Position numbers and translations under genes: made by a program
Shown here: positions 1-9,884 of the stretch, piece by piece
Layout: every line of letters begins with the position of its first letter
Numbering within the stretch: position 1 is the stretch's first letter
Origin: Sarocladium kiliense
Lineage: Eukaryota > Ascomycota > Sordariomycetes > Hypocreales > Sarocladiaceae
DNA: 19,207 nt
Assembly (NCBI GenBank): GCA_030734395.1
Contig: JAUZTG010000022.1
Coordinates: forward strand, 1-19,207
Direction of reading: 5' to 3'
Notes under the pieces: model-generated
What the model was told of the DNA's origin: nothing
The model's database searches: none
What the model saw: the letters and a program-made list of their open reading frames with translations, nothing else

Positions 1-82
1 CGGCCAGAGGCTGCGCGGAGCGTGGATTGGGCTTTTCGTGGTGCAATTGTTAGGCAAATGTATGTGGGATAAGGCTACTTTC

Positions 83-748
83 TTAACAGCAGCGTGCCAA
101 GAAAGTATGATGACAAAGGAAGGTGGGCTGGAAGGCCTTGCAGTCGATGAGGCGAGCGTGTAGGGTAGGTGAGTCGTCAGTACCAATCTGACGACGTTCC
201 CTTACAGAGTCTAGGGTAGTGGCTAGCGCTCTCTTTTGCACTCTTGTCAAGATGATATCTAATATCTTTTGTAGCAACGGGCATAGGATACTCACGGTGT
301 TGACGGAAATGACGGAGTCCTCCGTAATGATTTCGCCCTGAGTAGAATTTTGGGCATCATGGGCCAATTGTGCGTAGCCGCAAAAGTCTTGCCGAGTGTC
401 CCCAGGCGTCGGCGCTTGGCTCGTCGAAGCAGTGGGGTTTAGCGGGTTTACTGGGTCAACAGGGGCGGTTCGCTGTGATTGTTGGCTCGAGAGATTTTGC
501 CATGAGCTCTTTGCACCACTTTTCATTGATGTGCAGGCTCGGGAACCGGGGCCCCGCTGGTGACAGAACAATGTGGGGACGGTGCTGCTGGGTAATGAAC
601 AGAGCCGGTCACCTCCTCTAATAACAATTGTCCAAGACCCAAGAGTCCGGATTGTCACATCATTCGCTCTTGAGGCAGAACACACGAAAGTACCCGCGTT
701 CAAGCGGCGTCCCGATTTACGCCTGTAATGTAAAGCAACAAGCGACAT
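83..748 (-). CDS. Doubtful hypothetical ORF
   Basis: An open frame of 221 codons runs from an ATG at 748 to TAA at 83-85. A second in-frame ATG at 526 would give 147 residues. I do not recognise the protein and see no domain, signal peptide or membrane segment. The middle is rich in Ser, Thr, Gln and Pro, and the C-terminal part has a mixed helical look. A consensus donor (GTGAGT) starts at 295 and an acceptor CAG ends at 188. That candidate intron would be 108 nt, a multiple of three, so reading-frame openness cannot say whether it is spliced. It could be a real small gene, a relic or a chance ORF. Confidence 0.25.
   Translation of the reverse strand: MSLVALHYRRKSGRRLNAGTFVCSASRANDVTIRTLGSWTIVIRGGDRLCSLPSSTVPTLFCHQRGPGSRACTSMKSGAKSSWQNLSSQQSQRTAPVDPVNPLNPTASTSQAPTPGDTRQDFCGYAQLAHDAQNSTQGEIITEDSVISVNTVSILCPLLQKILDIILTRVQKRALATTLDSVRERRQIGTDDSPTLHARLIDCKAFQPTFLCHHTFLARCC
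173..195. repeat. Perfect 8-bp inverted repeat
   Basis: GTCGTCAG at 173-180 is followed by a 7-nt spacer and by its exact reverse complement CTGACGAC at 188-195. It lies inside the doubtful ORF and overlaps its candidate intron acceptor. It could be a protein-binding palindrome, an RNA hairpin or coincidence. Confidence 0.5.
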
Positions 749-2003
749 CGGTGAACCCCTTTTGGACACAAGCCTTCGCTGCCCTTAGCTACATGTAGCT
801 AGTCAAAGCAATACACACGAAACGGTACTGTATTGGCAAGCTAACTTGAAGACTATTCTCCAAGTGTTCAGAGTCCTATCTACGGCGGCTGAAGCGGCGC
901 CTGCTGTACATGGCACGAGATACCCCCTGGTATTGCAGGCAAAAGCTAAAATCTGGTACATGTGAGGTAATCGGGTGATTGATAATGTCAGTTGTTGGAT
1001 TATATACTGGATAAATCCCAACTATAATAATAAGTGGGGTACCCTAAACTTTTGCCCAAAATGGCGCAGCTGGTTAATCCAACATGAGTCAATTTTGTAC
1101 TCAGTTTCGGCCTGACACTGTGGACCGAACGTAATAAAATGACGTACATAGGTATAGTGGACGTGCACTGTATACAGATTACAGTACATTTCTAAAGCGC
1201 ACGTGGGCCGGACCTGCTTACCTTTTTAGACCAGTTTTGGCTTATTTCTGCTCCTACTAAGTCATTCCGTGTATCTACAGTCCATATCAGTTATATTGAT
1301 ACTGTGTCACGTGGTCCATGCGCCCAATTCTTCTTTTCATGTTTAGTTAAATGATGGATCCGTTACGGCACGTTTGATCAAATGGATAGTGTTCAAAGCA
1401 GTGATGATGATGTTGATCCTTGCTTGTGCCGGTCATCCGGACCGGCTGGAAGAGGGGTTATCAGACCCCCCTTCTGACTAAGGTCAGGATATCAATCTAT
1501 CAGAGGTTTCGTAATACAGGGTCATCCTTCGCAATACAGGGTCATCCTTCGCAATACAGGGTCACCTTCCAACATTAAATAGGAAAATGGTTTTGCATGT
1601 GATTGTACAAATTGTCAGATCTCGTGACTCCGTAATAGGGGTCTGACGGCCTGAGTTGGGTGCTTCTGCACAGCGAAATGTACGATCAAATGATGCCAAT
1701 TTAGGCTGATTGAATTGATGATAATTACGACCTTAATAACGTCGTTATGACTGATTGATTGACTGTGTTGTTCATCTTGACCGGCGAGGGATTTCCCTCA
1801 TCTACGGTCTCCAAGACCCCCGCTTCCTTAGTCATCCCGGCCGGACCGGATCTCTCCGTCTGACACAAATGGCTGTTATTTCAAAAGTTCCCCACGCCAC
1901 ATGGAGTCGACCCGCGTTTAAAGCTATAGTTATGCTACAGACGCGTTTCCTGTCCTGTCAACTTGAAAATTTCACCTCAGCATCGCTTGATTAGATCTAC
2001 AGA
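749..2003. other. Gene-free stretch, about 1.25 kb
   Basis: No convincing coding region is visible on either strand. It contains AT-rich runs, the 20-bp tandem repeat at 1508-1566, and near 1425-1480 two consecutive short inverted repeats (GCCGGT/ACCGGC and GGGGT/ACCCC). A similar GTCATCC...GGACCGG string recurs near 1833-1849. The last few hundred bases would contain the promoter of the gene starting at 2004. I see no clear TATA box. Confidence 0.5.
1508..1566. repeat. Three tandem copies of a 20-bp unit
   Basis: The unit TTCGYAATACAGGGTCATCC occurs at 1508-1527, 1528-1547 and 1548-1566. The last copy lacks one base and the first differs by T for C. This is a minisatellite-like array about 440 bp upstream of the next gene, in a non-coding stretch. 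Confidence 0.9.
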
Positions 2004-3179
2004 ATGCCTCCGAAACGCAAAGCCCTCGAACCTGCCAACCCCCATGTTGGCAGGCCAAACAACGCGAAGAAGGCTAAGTCTGGCGATGAACCACGCAACG
2101 ACAACAAGAAGCAGTTTGAGGCTGCGCTCAAAAATAGGAGTACGCGCTGGGCCAAGGTCTCAGGCTCCAAGAATTTGGACATCGAATACATGAAAGCGAC
2201 TAGGAACCTCGAGGAGGTATATGCATTTGTGTGCATTTGTAACCCTATCCGAGACGTGGACGAAGAAGAGGATGACGATAATGCGGATGCTGAAAACAAG
2301 GTATGGTGCGACAAGGGCAGGACGTGCCCATGCAATAAGCAATTCTCCGAGCTCCCATCCCATCCATACACAATTTCCAAGGCGGGACTTGCGCGTAACC
2401 ATTGCGCAGCAAATATGATGAACTTGCGCACGCCCGACTTTTTTGCCATGTATACGTTTAACGACCACGCGGCCTATGGGGCGCTCGAAGTGGTGCAGAA
2501 CCTGCTACTGGACTTTGACGAGGCATTCAAGAACAAGAAGTGGCGAGAGGCTTGGTCAGTCGTCGAGGCCATGGCTATTTTCGTGAGGGCGGGCGACGGT
2601 AGCCTCATGTTTATAGCCGACGACGGCCAGATGATAAGAGAGACCGCGTCTCAGATTGCCAGAATGGTGCTCGCAGCGCTGGCGGCTCTAGAGAGCGATG
2701 GGATGCTCAGTGGCAACTCGCACAGCAACAACGCTGGCTGGATGATCGCAATGTACATTGCCATGGCCGCCATGTTCCGGGATACATCCCTAATCCAGGG
2801 GAACCGCCATTTAAAGTCCAAGCTGTTCAAATTCTGGGCTGGCAACTTTGATCTCTACCTTCGGGCGATCGCGCACCGACTAAACATCGCCATTCCCGAC
2901 ACTGAGAATGCCTCTAAGAACATTGACCCCACGATGCCAAAGGGAAACGGAAAGGACCCGTGGGGTTGGGCGAGGTCCTTTGCAGAGTACAAACGAACTT
3001 GTGTGGCACCTGGCTACGCATTCCGAGGGATACATCGGAGGAAGATTGGAGGTGATGGATTGGATATTTCCACCTGGAGCAGTGCGGAGAGGAAGCAATA
3101 CAACTTCGACAACAAGGACCCGCTTCCCAAAAAGACTATTGAGAGCCTTGGAGAAGGGCTTGTCTTGGTTCTAGGTTAG
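2004..3179 (+). CDS. Uncharacterised fungal protein, 391 aa
   Basis: A single-exon gene runs from ATG 2004 to TAG 3177-3179. The start is the first ATG of the frame and is followed at once by a basic segment (PPKRK at residues 2-6, KKAK at 22-25) that resembles a nuclear localisation signal. Residues 85-95 are a run of Asp and Glu. Cysteines at 77, 79, 102, 108 and 110 form CxC and Cx5CxC spacings that could bind a metal. The C-terminal half is mostly helical and hydrophobic, with a PWGWARSF motif near residue 309. It resembles a multi-copy family of uncharacterised filamentous-fungal proteins that share the PPKRK start, the MYTFNDH segment and the DPWGW motif. That match is from memory and the family has no known function. 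The frame is intact over its full length and I see no introns. Function is unknown, but I am confident it is a gene. Confidence 0.82.
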   Translation: MPPKRKALEPANPHVGRPNNAKKAKSGDEPRNDNKKQFEAALKNRSTRWAKVSGSKNLDIEYMKATRNLEEVYAFVCICNPIRDVDEEEDDDNADAENKVWCDKGRTCPCNKQFSELPSHPYTISKAGLARNHCAANMMNLRTPDFFAMYTFNDHAAYGALEVVQNLLLDFDEAFKNKKWREAWSVVEAMAIFVRAGDGSLMFIADDGQMIRETASQIARMVLAALAALESDGMLSGNSHSNNAGWMIAMYIAMAAMFRDTSLIQGNRHLKSKLFKFWAGNFDLYLRAIAHRLNIAIPDTENASKNIDPTMPKGNGKDPWGWARSFAEYKRTCVAPGYAFRGIHRRKIGGDGLDISTWSSAERKQYNFDNKDPLPKKTIESLGEGLVLVLG

Positions 3180-3354
3180 ATTGTTCTTTAGAGACTGTCA
3201 TAAATGCAAAAGCTTAGTTTTTACTGTCTCGATCCTTGGATATAATGCCAAGTTTTACAACAGTCGTCGGCTACTTCATTACAGTTGACGTGCCATTTTG
3301 CTATAATATGGCGCCAACATCGCTTGTAATGTAAGCCCGCCGTGGCCTGAAGGG

Positions 3355-3539
3355 CCAAAGGCCAGGTTTGGGCACGGCACGGTTGTGCATTGCTACATGG
3401 CAAGTCGCCAGAGCCAATTCAGGCTTCTATTATGCCCCTCACCCCAAGTGTACACACTGCTTGTCGCTACGCACGGTGTCGGCCACAACATGCTATAGAG
3501 ATGGTCCGTGCGGAAACTCTTTTCACATTGGAAATCCGC
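3355..3539 (+). repeat. Truncated DNA-transposon terminal region (copy A)
   Basis: By eye this segment matches the reverse complement of 10630-10815 along most of its length, with many C/T and G/A differences. Shared strings include GGTCCGTGCGGAAACT (3503-3518) and TTATGCCCCTCA near 3430. Similarity stops near 3539, before the CAGTAACGG-type terminus seen in the other copies, and near 3355 on the inner side. Transposase sequence is absent. It is most likely a solo end fragment of the Tc1-like element found at 10616. Confidence 0.75.
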
Positions 3540-3624
3540 AGAGACAGAGAGAGAGCAAATAAGGAGCATAAGCAAGAAGTGGACACAGTATGGGCTTAAG
3601 GAGACAAGGACACAATTTGGGTAA

Positions 3625-3800
3625 CGTATATGTATATTAGTCGTCAGTGCCCTTTCGGCTCAGCCGCCGGGCGTTAATAAATTGATTGTACTGTCCTATG
3701 GTCTTTTATGAGATCATGACAAAGCTTGGGAAACAGATATGTGCAATAGCAACTAGTGCCCTATTGGTTTAAAGCAACCGGGCGAAATAAATTGTGTGTG
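3625..3800. repeat. Diverged direct repeat of a hairpin unit
   Basis: Two units of about 65 bp lie about 110 bp apart (3625-3690 and 3735-3800). Both contain AGTGCCCT, then a short stem, then CCGGGCG and AATAAATTG. In the first copy the stem is GGC/GCC and in the second GGTT/AACC, each nested inside CCC...GGG. The differences are mostly C-to-T and G-to-A. No coding frame covers them. They could be the ends of a decayed small element or repeats altered by repeat-induced point mutation. Confidence 0.55.
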
Positions 3801-3873
3801 TGTATAACCATACGCCCATAAACGGCGTTCTACTGTAAGCCCGGTAGTTAAAGGTTTCACAGCGCACAGTGCA

Positions 3874-5729
3874 CTACGTATTGTAGCCGCGCCACCAGAT
3901 TGCAATTGGTCCAGCCTGCTGTTGCTGCAGCGATCCAGGAGCCCATGAGGCTTGGGCACTGACTTGTGAACCGTCAAGTGCATTGTCGTCATCAGGCAGC
4001 CGAGTTGTTTCTGAACTAACCGACGTGGGTTCCAGAGGAAGTTCACTCAACCGAACCCATTGAGAAAGAGAGAAGTCTCCATTATTGGGCAGGCCATCAA
4101 TCCGCTCGATCTCCAGCCAACGGGATGGCAGGGTTTGACGTAGCATCGCTTCTTCAATAACATCTGACAAATTAGTCAACTCCGCTTTTAAATCTGGGTT
4201 GCACTTCTCGACGTATCTAACGAGAATGCCGTAGTCGTTGCACCTGATATCCTGGAGCCTTAGAATGGTAATGAGCATGGGCCAGCAGGAAGAAGACGTG
4301 TTGGGGACTTACCTGCTTTTGCCAAGGCGTAATCCAGGGGCGATCAGCGCACCGTATCCATACTGCCGGACTAATGCGAGTAGTGGCCTCCCGCTCCGGT
4401 TCCAGTTGTGCACCTTCTTCCTCTTTGAATCGTCATGGCGTAGAGCTTGAGCATCAGTTTCCCAGAGCTTGTCGACCAACAAATCTACTGCCCCAGAGCG
4501 TCCTCCTACGGGCAGAGATTCGGCCAACCTCTCATCTTCGGCAGCTAGCTGCACCAAATTAACCCTATGCATCAGCTTGTAGAATAACTCATCATCGGAC
4601 GCTTCTCCAGCTTTGCTCTCATAAACCTCAAGGCAGTTTCGCAGTGAAATATAGGCTGAATCCGAGGATTGGATTTTCTGTGGTTGCAGCCTCCTGCCTC
4701 TTAGGCGTCGCAAGATAGATTGGATATTTTGGAAGTCCTGGGCCTCGTTGGGTTGTAGCTGGATCCTGAGGTCTTGTTTGAGCCGGGCGAATTCCGGCTC
4801 CCCAAAAGTTGGTGCTAGCCCGGACTTCCTCTGGTTTTTCCCAATTCTCTTTGTTTTTGTCTGTTTCGTCTGAGTTTCCGGATCGACGTAATTCGGCTTG
4901 GAATTCTCCGTCTGAACTGTGCTTCCGGAATCATATTGTTTGGAGTTCTCCGTCTCAGTAGGTGCACCTTCGGAATCATTGGATAACGTTAGCGAGGTGG
5001 AGGAATCTGTGGAGACATCGTCCGGCTGCGAGGGTTCCAATGTATCATCTTCGAACAGGGATCGTAAGCCATCCTCAGTTTCATCTTCAAAGTCAGCACG
5101 TCGACGTTTCAGAGGGTTGATGCCCCTGGGCGGTATTCCAAGTTCGGTGTTGAGGAGCGACGTCGACGGGTACGTATCGTCCAGGCGTTGAGGATGATTG
5201 TCGAGCGCGGAACTCTGCTCTTGCCCAGCATAGGATTGTTGCCTTACGTCATAGCACGGGACAGGCGATGGCGTGACTCCTGGCGTTAAAAGCGCTTCTT
5301 TTGCATTGCCCTCATGTACAGGCAAGCCACTCCGTTCGAAAATCTGGTCGATGGCCTGTTGATTTCATCGATTAGATGGACCTCACTTTCTTGGGAGAAT
5401 GAGGAATAAACCAGAAGAGTTTTTTGGTAAATTTCGATTTCGTGGCCTGGGACGAGAGACGACACGGTAGATCGCGATGGTGAGCAGGCTTCACGATGTG
5501 GGGCGGGGGACGGCGTCACGTCTGGCGTTGCATGAGATCCTTGGGCAGAGGCTTCTTGAATTTTCGTAGCAAAACCACTGTGCTGGAGGATAGACTTGAA
5601 TGCCTGTTCATGTCATAAATTAGATGGACGCCACGCCCGGTGCAAACGGTCTAGGGAGTGCAATGATGGATTCACCTCATGGATCCCTTGTAAACTCTCA
5701 ATGTTTCGGACATCCATAAGGTAAGACAT
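3874..5729 (-). CDS. Uncharacterised protein, 4 exons, 557 aa
   Basis: My model joins exons 5729-5676, 5603-5412, 5355-4313 and 4258-3874, 1674 nt in frame and ending in TAG. Introns are 72, 56 and 54 nt. The first has donor GTGAAT and branch CTAAT. The second has a weak donor GTTTAT and branch CTAAT. The third has donor GTAAGT and acceptor AAG, the only nearby acceptor that keeps frame. The ATG at 5729 is the first in the frame. Residues 19-57 (exon 2) and 83-121 (exon 3) are homologous to each other, both ending in a VTPSP motif. Residues about 155-250 are acidic and Ser/Thr-rich with KRRR near 165-168. Residues about 265-500 look globular and contain a GYGALIAPGLRLGK segment across the last intron. 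It is probably nuclear. I recognise no domain. The least certain parts are the second intron and the first exon. Confidence 0.7.
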
Positions 5730-7073
5730 GGAAAACAATGGGTGGCTGACACGGGCGAAGTCAAGAAAGGCATAACTCAGGGGTACAGCGTGGACGGGCG
5801 GGAGGGGAATTTATAGCTGCATGCACAATGATGCGGTGGCATGACATCTGTCATCTTCCATCACGTCCAGAATAAGCCTTGACCCCGACTTTCTGATGCT
5901 GACCATGGCTATTCCCGTCTTGGGCTAGCTGACGTGCTGAGTCAGGGCGAGGTTCCATTGCCCACAAAATTCTCGTCCTGAAGTGATCAATCTTCATTCC
6001 CACATCCGTCGTGGCTCCTCTATGATAGTCTTGCTTGAATGCGTTCAGAATCAAGTAGGCCATTTTTCACTCGAATTCCTTCCTTCCTTTTTTCCCCCTT
6101 TTGTTTTGTTCGAATTGAAGAGCAGACCGTTGATGGCTTGCGTCACGTGGACAATGTTTTCCCCTTGTCCTACATGGAGAAGGCTATATGTATGTACTAC
6201 TGTACTGTGCGCAAAGCATATTCTTCTTTATAGTCCACTACCTCAAATATGGACAGTGTGTAGAGCTGGAGATGTTGTTATAGATCAATAAGAGCACAAT
6301 CGGCAATCCTGGCTGGCTCCAGCCAGAGGGTTACCCGGGACTTTTCGACATGACTGGATAATGACAGCCACCTGATTATGACGGCCACTGTCGGCCTTGT
6401 GTAATGATTCCGAGCCCTGGCGTCAGCATCCGTTTGTTGGCTTGCAAGTCGCCCACTGTACCAGCCACGCCAACCACGTTATGATCCGTGCTCAAACACT
6501 TTCATCTTACAACCCAGGCGGCCTCTGAAACCGGCCGTGGCTGTAACTTGATGACTATTGAATATATATATAAAAATCAGTTCTTTCTTTTCGTAGTTCA
6601 GTAACTGTATTTTACTTGGAGTGGGGGTTAATAAAGTGTTTTTGGTGAACCGTAAGTTTAAAACACCAGTTTCTACAATACAGGCCGATTCTGGGCTGAG
6701 TTAACTACCTCACCAGCCTGGGATAAAACCGGATATGACAAGTCCGACTTCGAAGGAATTGATTGAGGCTGGGTGAAAACAAATTAAAGGATTGCCAATT
6801 TCAGCCTAGTACAGTATCAAAGATTCCCCAAGAGTTAGGCTTTCACAAATCGCTTACAGAATTCAGATCGTTTTGGTTTGACGCAACTGGAGGTCTACCC
6901 TGAGGCGATACTACTTTTCTTAATTCTGAGCACACTTTATATACCCTTTGTCGAGCACTGGTTAATTAGTGTACGGTAGCAAAGATTCCTCTAGATTGAT
7001 TCATGTGGAATTACTTTCCGACTGCTCAGCCAGTTGTACAGACCACAACATACAACATGAACTCTCGAGAGGA
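5730..7073. other. Intergenic region with promoter of the upstream-reading gene
   Basis: About 1.3 kb without a convincing gene. The right part is the 3' flank of the gene ending at 7074 and the left part is the promoter of the gene starting at 5729. It contains a pyrimidine-rich tract at about 6075-6110, an AT-rich TATATATATA run at about 6562-6571, and the palindrome at 6309-6326. Open frames here are short and low-quality. Confidence 0.5.
6309..6326. repeat. Perfect 8-bp inverted repeat with 2-nt loop
   Basis: CTGGCTGG, a 2-nt spacer CT, and CCAGCCAG form an 18-bp near-palindrome in intergenic DNA. A related GACAGCCACC...GACGGCCACTG pair follows within about 70 bp. It may be a regulatory palindrome or a repeat relic. 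Confidence 0.5.
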
Positions 7074-9068
7074 CTAAGAGGCAAATATCTTAACTCTATA
7101 GAGGTATCCCTGTATAATCCCCCTCAACTTTACCTGAAGATTGCCGTATTGCATCCTCAATTTCTCCAGTATTGACCTGCAGCCTGCAATCACCATGGGC
7201 GTTGGAGCCTTCCCATCACCCTTTTGTTTAGTTAAGATCATAAGAGGCCAGTCGAGACGAATCTGAATCTCGATAGACAGTAAACAGCACTCCTTTAGTA
7301 AGGAATTACCCTCAATCTCTTTCCTTGTTGCTTGATCGAGCCAACAACGACCACGCGTACTCCAATGAATCTCTTGCTTCTTCCAGTCTTTCTGGTTTTG
7401 AAGTCTGATAGATTTGAGATTAAAATACCGTTTTTCAGGCGTCGCTTCAGGTGTCACATGCCTAGCCCTTTTCGGTCTATCATTGAATAAGGGTTGCTGC
7501 GACCGCCGCTTTCGACGTCCCGTGGGCTTCTCCAGGTCTCCGAATTCTTCATTTTCCGACTCCTCTGATTCAATCTCAGTCCAAGAGCCATCCCCATTGA
7601 CACCAATGATGGCAAGTTTTGTGCGAGTAGTAGCACATGCTAAACTAAGTTCAGGGGAACTTTCCCATGTATCATCTTCGTCGTTCGGGTTATTGTGGGC
7701 AGGTGAGTCATTTGATGAATCATTTTCAAGTTGGCCGCTTGGCATCATCTTCCGCCTAATGTCGTTGAGCTTGCACATGGCGGTGGGGGAGTTGGTTGAA
7801 TCTGAAGGCTCCTTTCCGTCTGACAAAGCAATACCATCGTCCTCTTCTCTGCAGCTTTCCGCGACATCTAAAAGGGTAGATTCTGCTTGTATGATTGGCT
7901 GTAACCATAATCCACATGGCGATAGAGTCGAGGGGGAAGCGAAGGAGGCACCAGGGGAGTCGTAAAGGATGGGAGTTGTAGTAGATGAGGCACCAGAGAG
8001 CCCAGAACGAATAGGGAAGGCAGCGAAGGAAGGGCAGCCACCGGGAGAGCCTGAACTAACACTGGTGGCAGCAGAAGAGGCATCAGTGGAGCCAGATCCA
8101 ATAGCGGAATCAGTAAAGGAAGCAAAGCCATCGGTGGTTGCGGGAGAACCGGTAGAGTAGCCAGCAGAAGGGCTACCCAGAGGATTGATAGACCGGGAGT
8201 TGGAGATGGGGGACGCTGCTAGGATTTCATCGACGGAGGAGCATATTGGCGCCCTATCGGGAGCCGGATAGATTCTTGGTGCGCAATCGGCCAGTTCCAA
8301 ATTGTTGGTAGTAGTAGTTTTGGTTCCCGTTGTGTTGATGTCCACGCTTGAAGAGATAGGCTCTTCCATTATCTGCGCACCAAGGGGGGGAGAGGTAACT
8401 TTGGAAGCACGCTCCTCGCTCTGAGCGAGGAAGGTCAGAAGGTAGTTCTGGTCGGGATGCGCGGTGTTTTTCTCATCAGCAGGCAAGTTATAGCTAGCAG
8501 CTTTGCCTGCTAGAGATAACACCTCACTCTTTGAAGAATCACCGGCGTAAGGTGGTGAGTGATGAGGAATCAGATTGATAGAAGCGGAGGTGGCTGGTGA
8601 GTTTTGAGAGATCGGCTCAGCGTCAGGCGCTAGGGAGGGCTTCTGGCTATCACTAAAGGGCATGTCTCCGCCAAAGCCGAAATTCGACATCCCGAAACTG
8701 CCAGCATTGCTATCCGCCGGAATGAACATGGCTAAATCAGGAGGTGTGTGCTGTGTTGTTTCCAGAATCGGCCAGTAAGATAGTGGCACATCCTTAGGCT
8801 CAATGTTTGAGTAATTACCAAGGCCAACGGGTTGGATTTCTGAAACCCCCGTGAAGCCGTCTCCACTGACTTGAGTGCGTGCATCAGTGCCTTTGCGATA
8901 CCCGTCGTCAAAGCCAGCGTTGAAGCCAGCCCTCCAGGTTTGTTCACGACGGTGTGAACAGGACAGAAATCCGAGCTGAGAAGTGAGAAGCGAGTGATTC
9001 AAACACGGCATGTCATCCCAAATTTGTGTTTGTGGAGAGCCGTTCATAGAGAAAGGTAAAGAATCCAT
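7074..9068 (-). CDS. Uncharacterised disordered, probably nuclear protein, 664 aa
   Basis: The frame runs from ATG 9068 (context AAAAACATGG, A at -3) to TAG at 7074. The frame is open for a further 20 codons upstream without another ATG. Residues 1-70 include a FNAGFDDGYRKG segment. Residues about 75-500 are low-complexity Ser/Thr/Pro/Gly-rich sequence typical of disorder, with acidic blocks near 440-510. A basic bipartite-like signal (RRKRR at about 518-522, KRAR at 533-536) suggests nuclear import. The C-terminal part, about 550-645, is compact and looks like the conserved module, including RGRCWLD, EGNSLL, IRLDWPL and GKAPTPMVIAGCRS. I do not recognise a named domain. A donor-like CAG/GTAAAG at 7134/7133 could start a terminal intron, with an acceptor near 7022, which would replace the last 17 residues. 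A role in transcription or chromatin is possible but unproven. Confidence 0.7.
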   Translation of the reverse strand: MDSLPFSMNGSPQTQIWDDMPCLNHSLLTSQLGFLSCSHRREQTWRAGFNAGFDDGYRKGTDARTQVSGDGFTGVSEIQPVGLGNYSNIEPKDVPLSYWPILETTQHTPPDLAMFIPADSNAGSFGMSNFGFGGDMPFSDSQKPSLAPDAEPISQNSPATSASINLIPHHSPPYAGDSSKSEVLSLAGKAASYNLPADEKNTAHPDQNYLLTFLAQSEERASKVTSPPLGAQIMEEPISSSVDINTTGTKTTTTNNLELADCAPRIYPAPDRAPICSSVDEILAASPISNSRSINPLGSPSAGYSTGSPATTDGFASFTDSAIGSGSTDASSAATSVSSGSPGGCPSFAAFPIRSGLSGASSTTTPILYDSPGASFASPSTLSPCGLWLQPIIQAESTLLDVAESCREEDDGIALSDGKEPSDSTNSPTAMCKLNDIRRKMMPSGQLENDSSNDSPAHNNPNDEDDTWESSPELSLACATTRTKLAIIGVNGDGSWTEIESEESENEEFGDLEKPTGRRKRRSQQPLFNDRPKRARHVTPEATPEKRYFNLKSIRLQNQKDWKKQEIHWSTRGRCWLDQATRKEIEGNSLLKECCLLSIEIQIRLDWPLMILTKQKGDGKAPTPMVIAGCRSILEKLRMQYGNLQVKLRGIIQGYLYRVKIFAS

Positions 9069-9884
9069 GTTTTTGTAGAAGTAGAGCGTCCTCTCGGCCA
9101 CCAATGATGCGATAGTGCTGAGACCCACACAAGCTCGAGAGCTAAGGAGCTCTCCCTTTTGGTTCTTTCTCCGTTAAAATTCCTTTCTTCTCCAGCTTTA
9201 CGTTGCTCGTTGCAGTTGCCCAGCTAGTTGCCAATATACAGAGTCGGGGACCCTCACAATAAGGCGTTATTAGAACTACTAAATTTCTGCTGCTCTGTTT
9301 CATAAACATTGAAACAAACCGAAACAAAGCACATGTTTCACTGAAACAAACAAAACAGAGGCTATGTTTCGGTTTCAATGTATAAATCTATTACTGGGAT
9401 GAGGAGGTGATAGATGAAATGATAAGGGGTAATGATTGCGAGGGCACAGGGAACTACGAAAAACTCCCTGAATGTAACGATGTTTAACTGTACGTTCAAT
9501 CGCGGTTTCTAATGCTCCTATTCCGCGCTTCAATAGTCAAGTGCAAAACCAGTCCGGTTTTTAATGTTTCAATCCTTCTTTGCAAGGATGTTAGGTTCTT
9601 GGCGCTGCACACAGCGTCGAGAAACAAAGTGCGGGATCGCTCAGTAGTGGAAGCCACTTCCGGACTAAACTAAACCTCTCCCTTCATCTGTAGTACGTCA
9701 TCCAAAGCTGTCCCCGAATAGCATGGGGATGGTGGGTGCTTTATACAAGATATCCGTGCAGAGATGGGATTAAAAGATTATAGAAGCGGATGCTAAATAT
9801 AGCAGCAGCCAAAACCTCGTTCCCATTTTATTCACAAACTCTTTGCGCACAAACCACATTTAAGTGGCTTAGATGTGGCATGTA
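9069..9884. other. Intergenic region upstream of the 664-aa gene
   Basis: About 800 bp without a convincing gene. It includes the promoter of the minus-strand gene starting at 9068, the GAAAC/GTTTC cluster described separately, and a small inverted repeat AGTGG-AAG-CCACT near 9645-9657. The right part is the 3' flank of the gene ending at 9885. Confidence 0.5.
9297..9379. repeat. Cluster of GTTTC/GAAAC motifs with inverted symmetry
   Basis: Within about 80 bp the pentamer GAAAC or its complement GTTTC occurs at least seven times. CATTGAAAC near 9308 is mirrored by GTTTCAATG near 9372, and ATGTTTCACTGAAACA forms a local palindrome. CTCTGTTT near the left edge is mirrored by AAACAGAG near 9353. 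It lies roughly 230-310 bp upstream of the ATG at 9068, so it may be a multi-site regulatory array of that promoter or a degenerate palindromic element. Confidence 0.6.

Noticed and set aside
7414..8160. Plus-strand ORFs of 183 and 63 aa inside 7414-8160
   Set aside because: They are antisense shadows of the Ser-rich region of the 664-aa gene.
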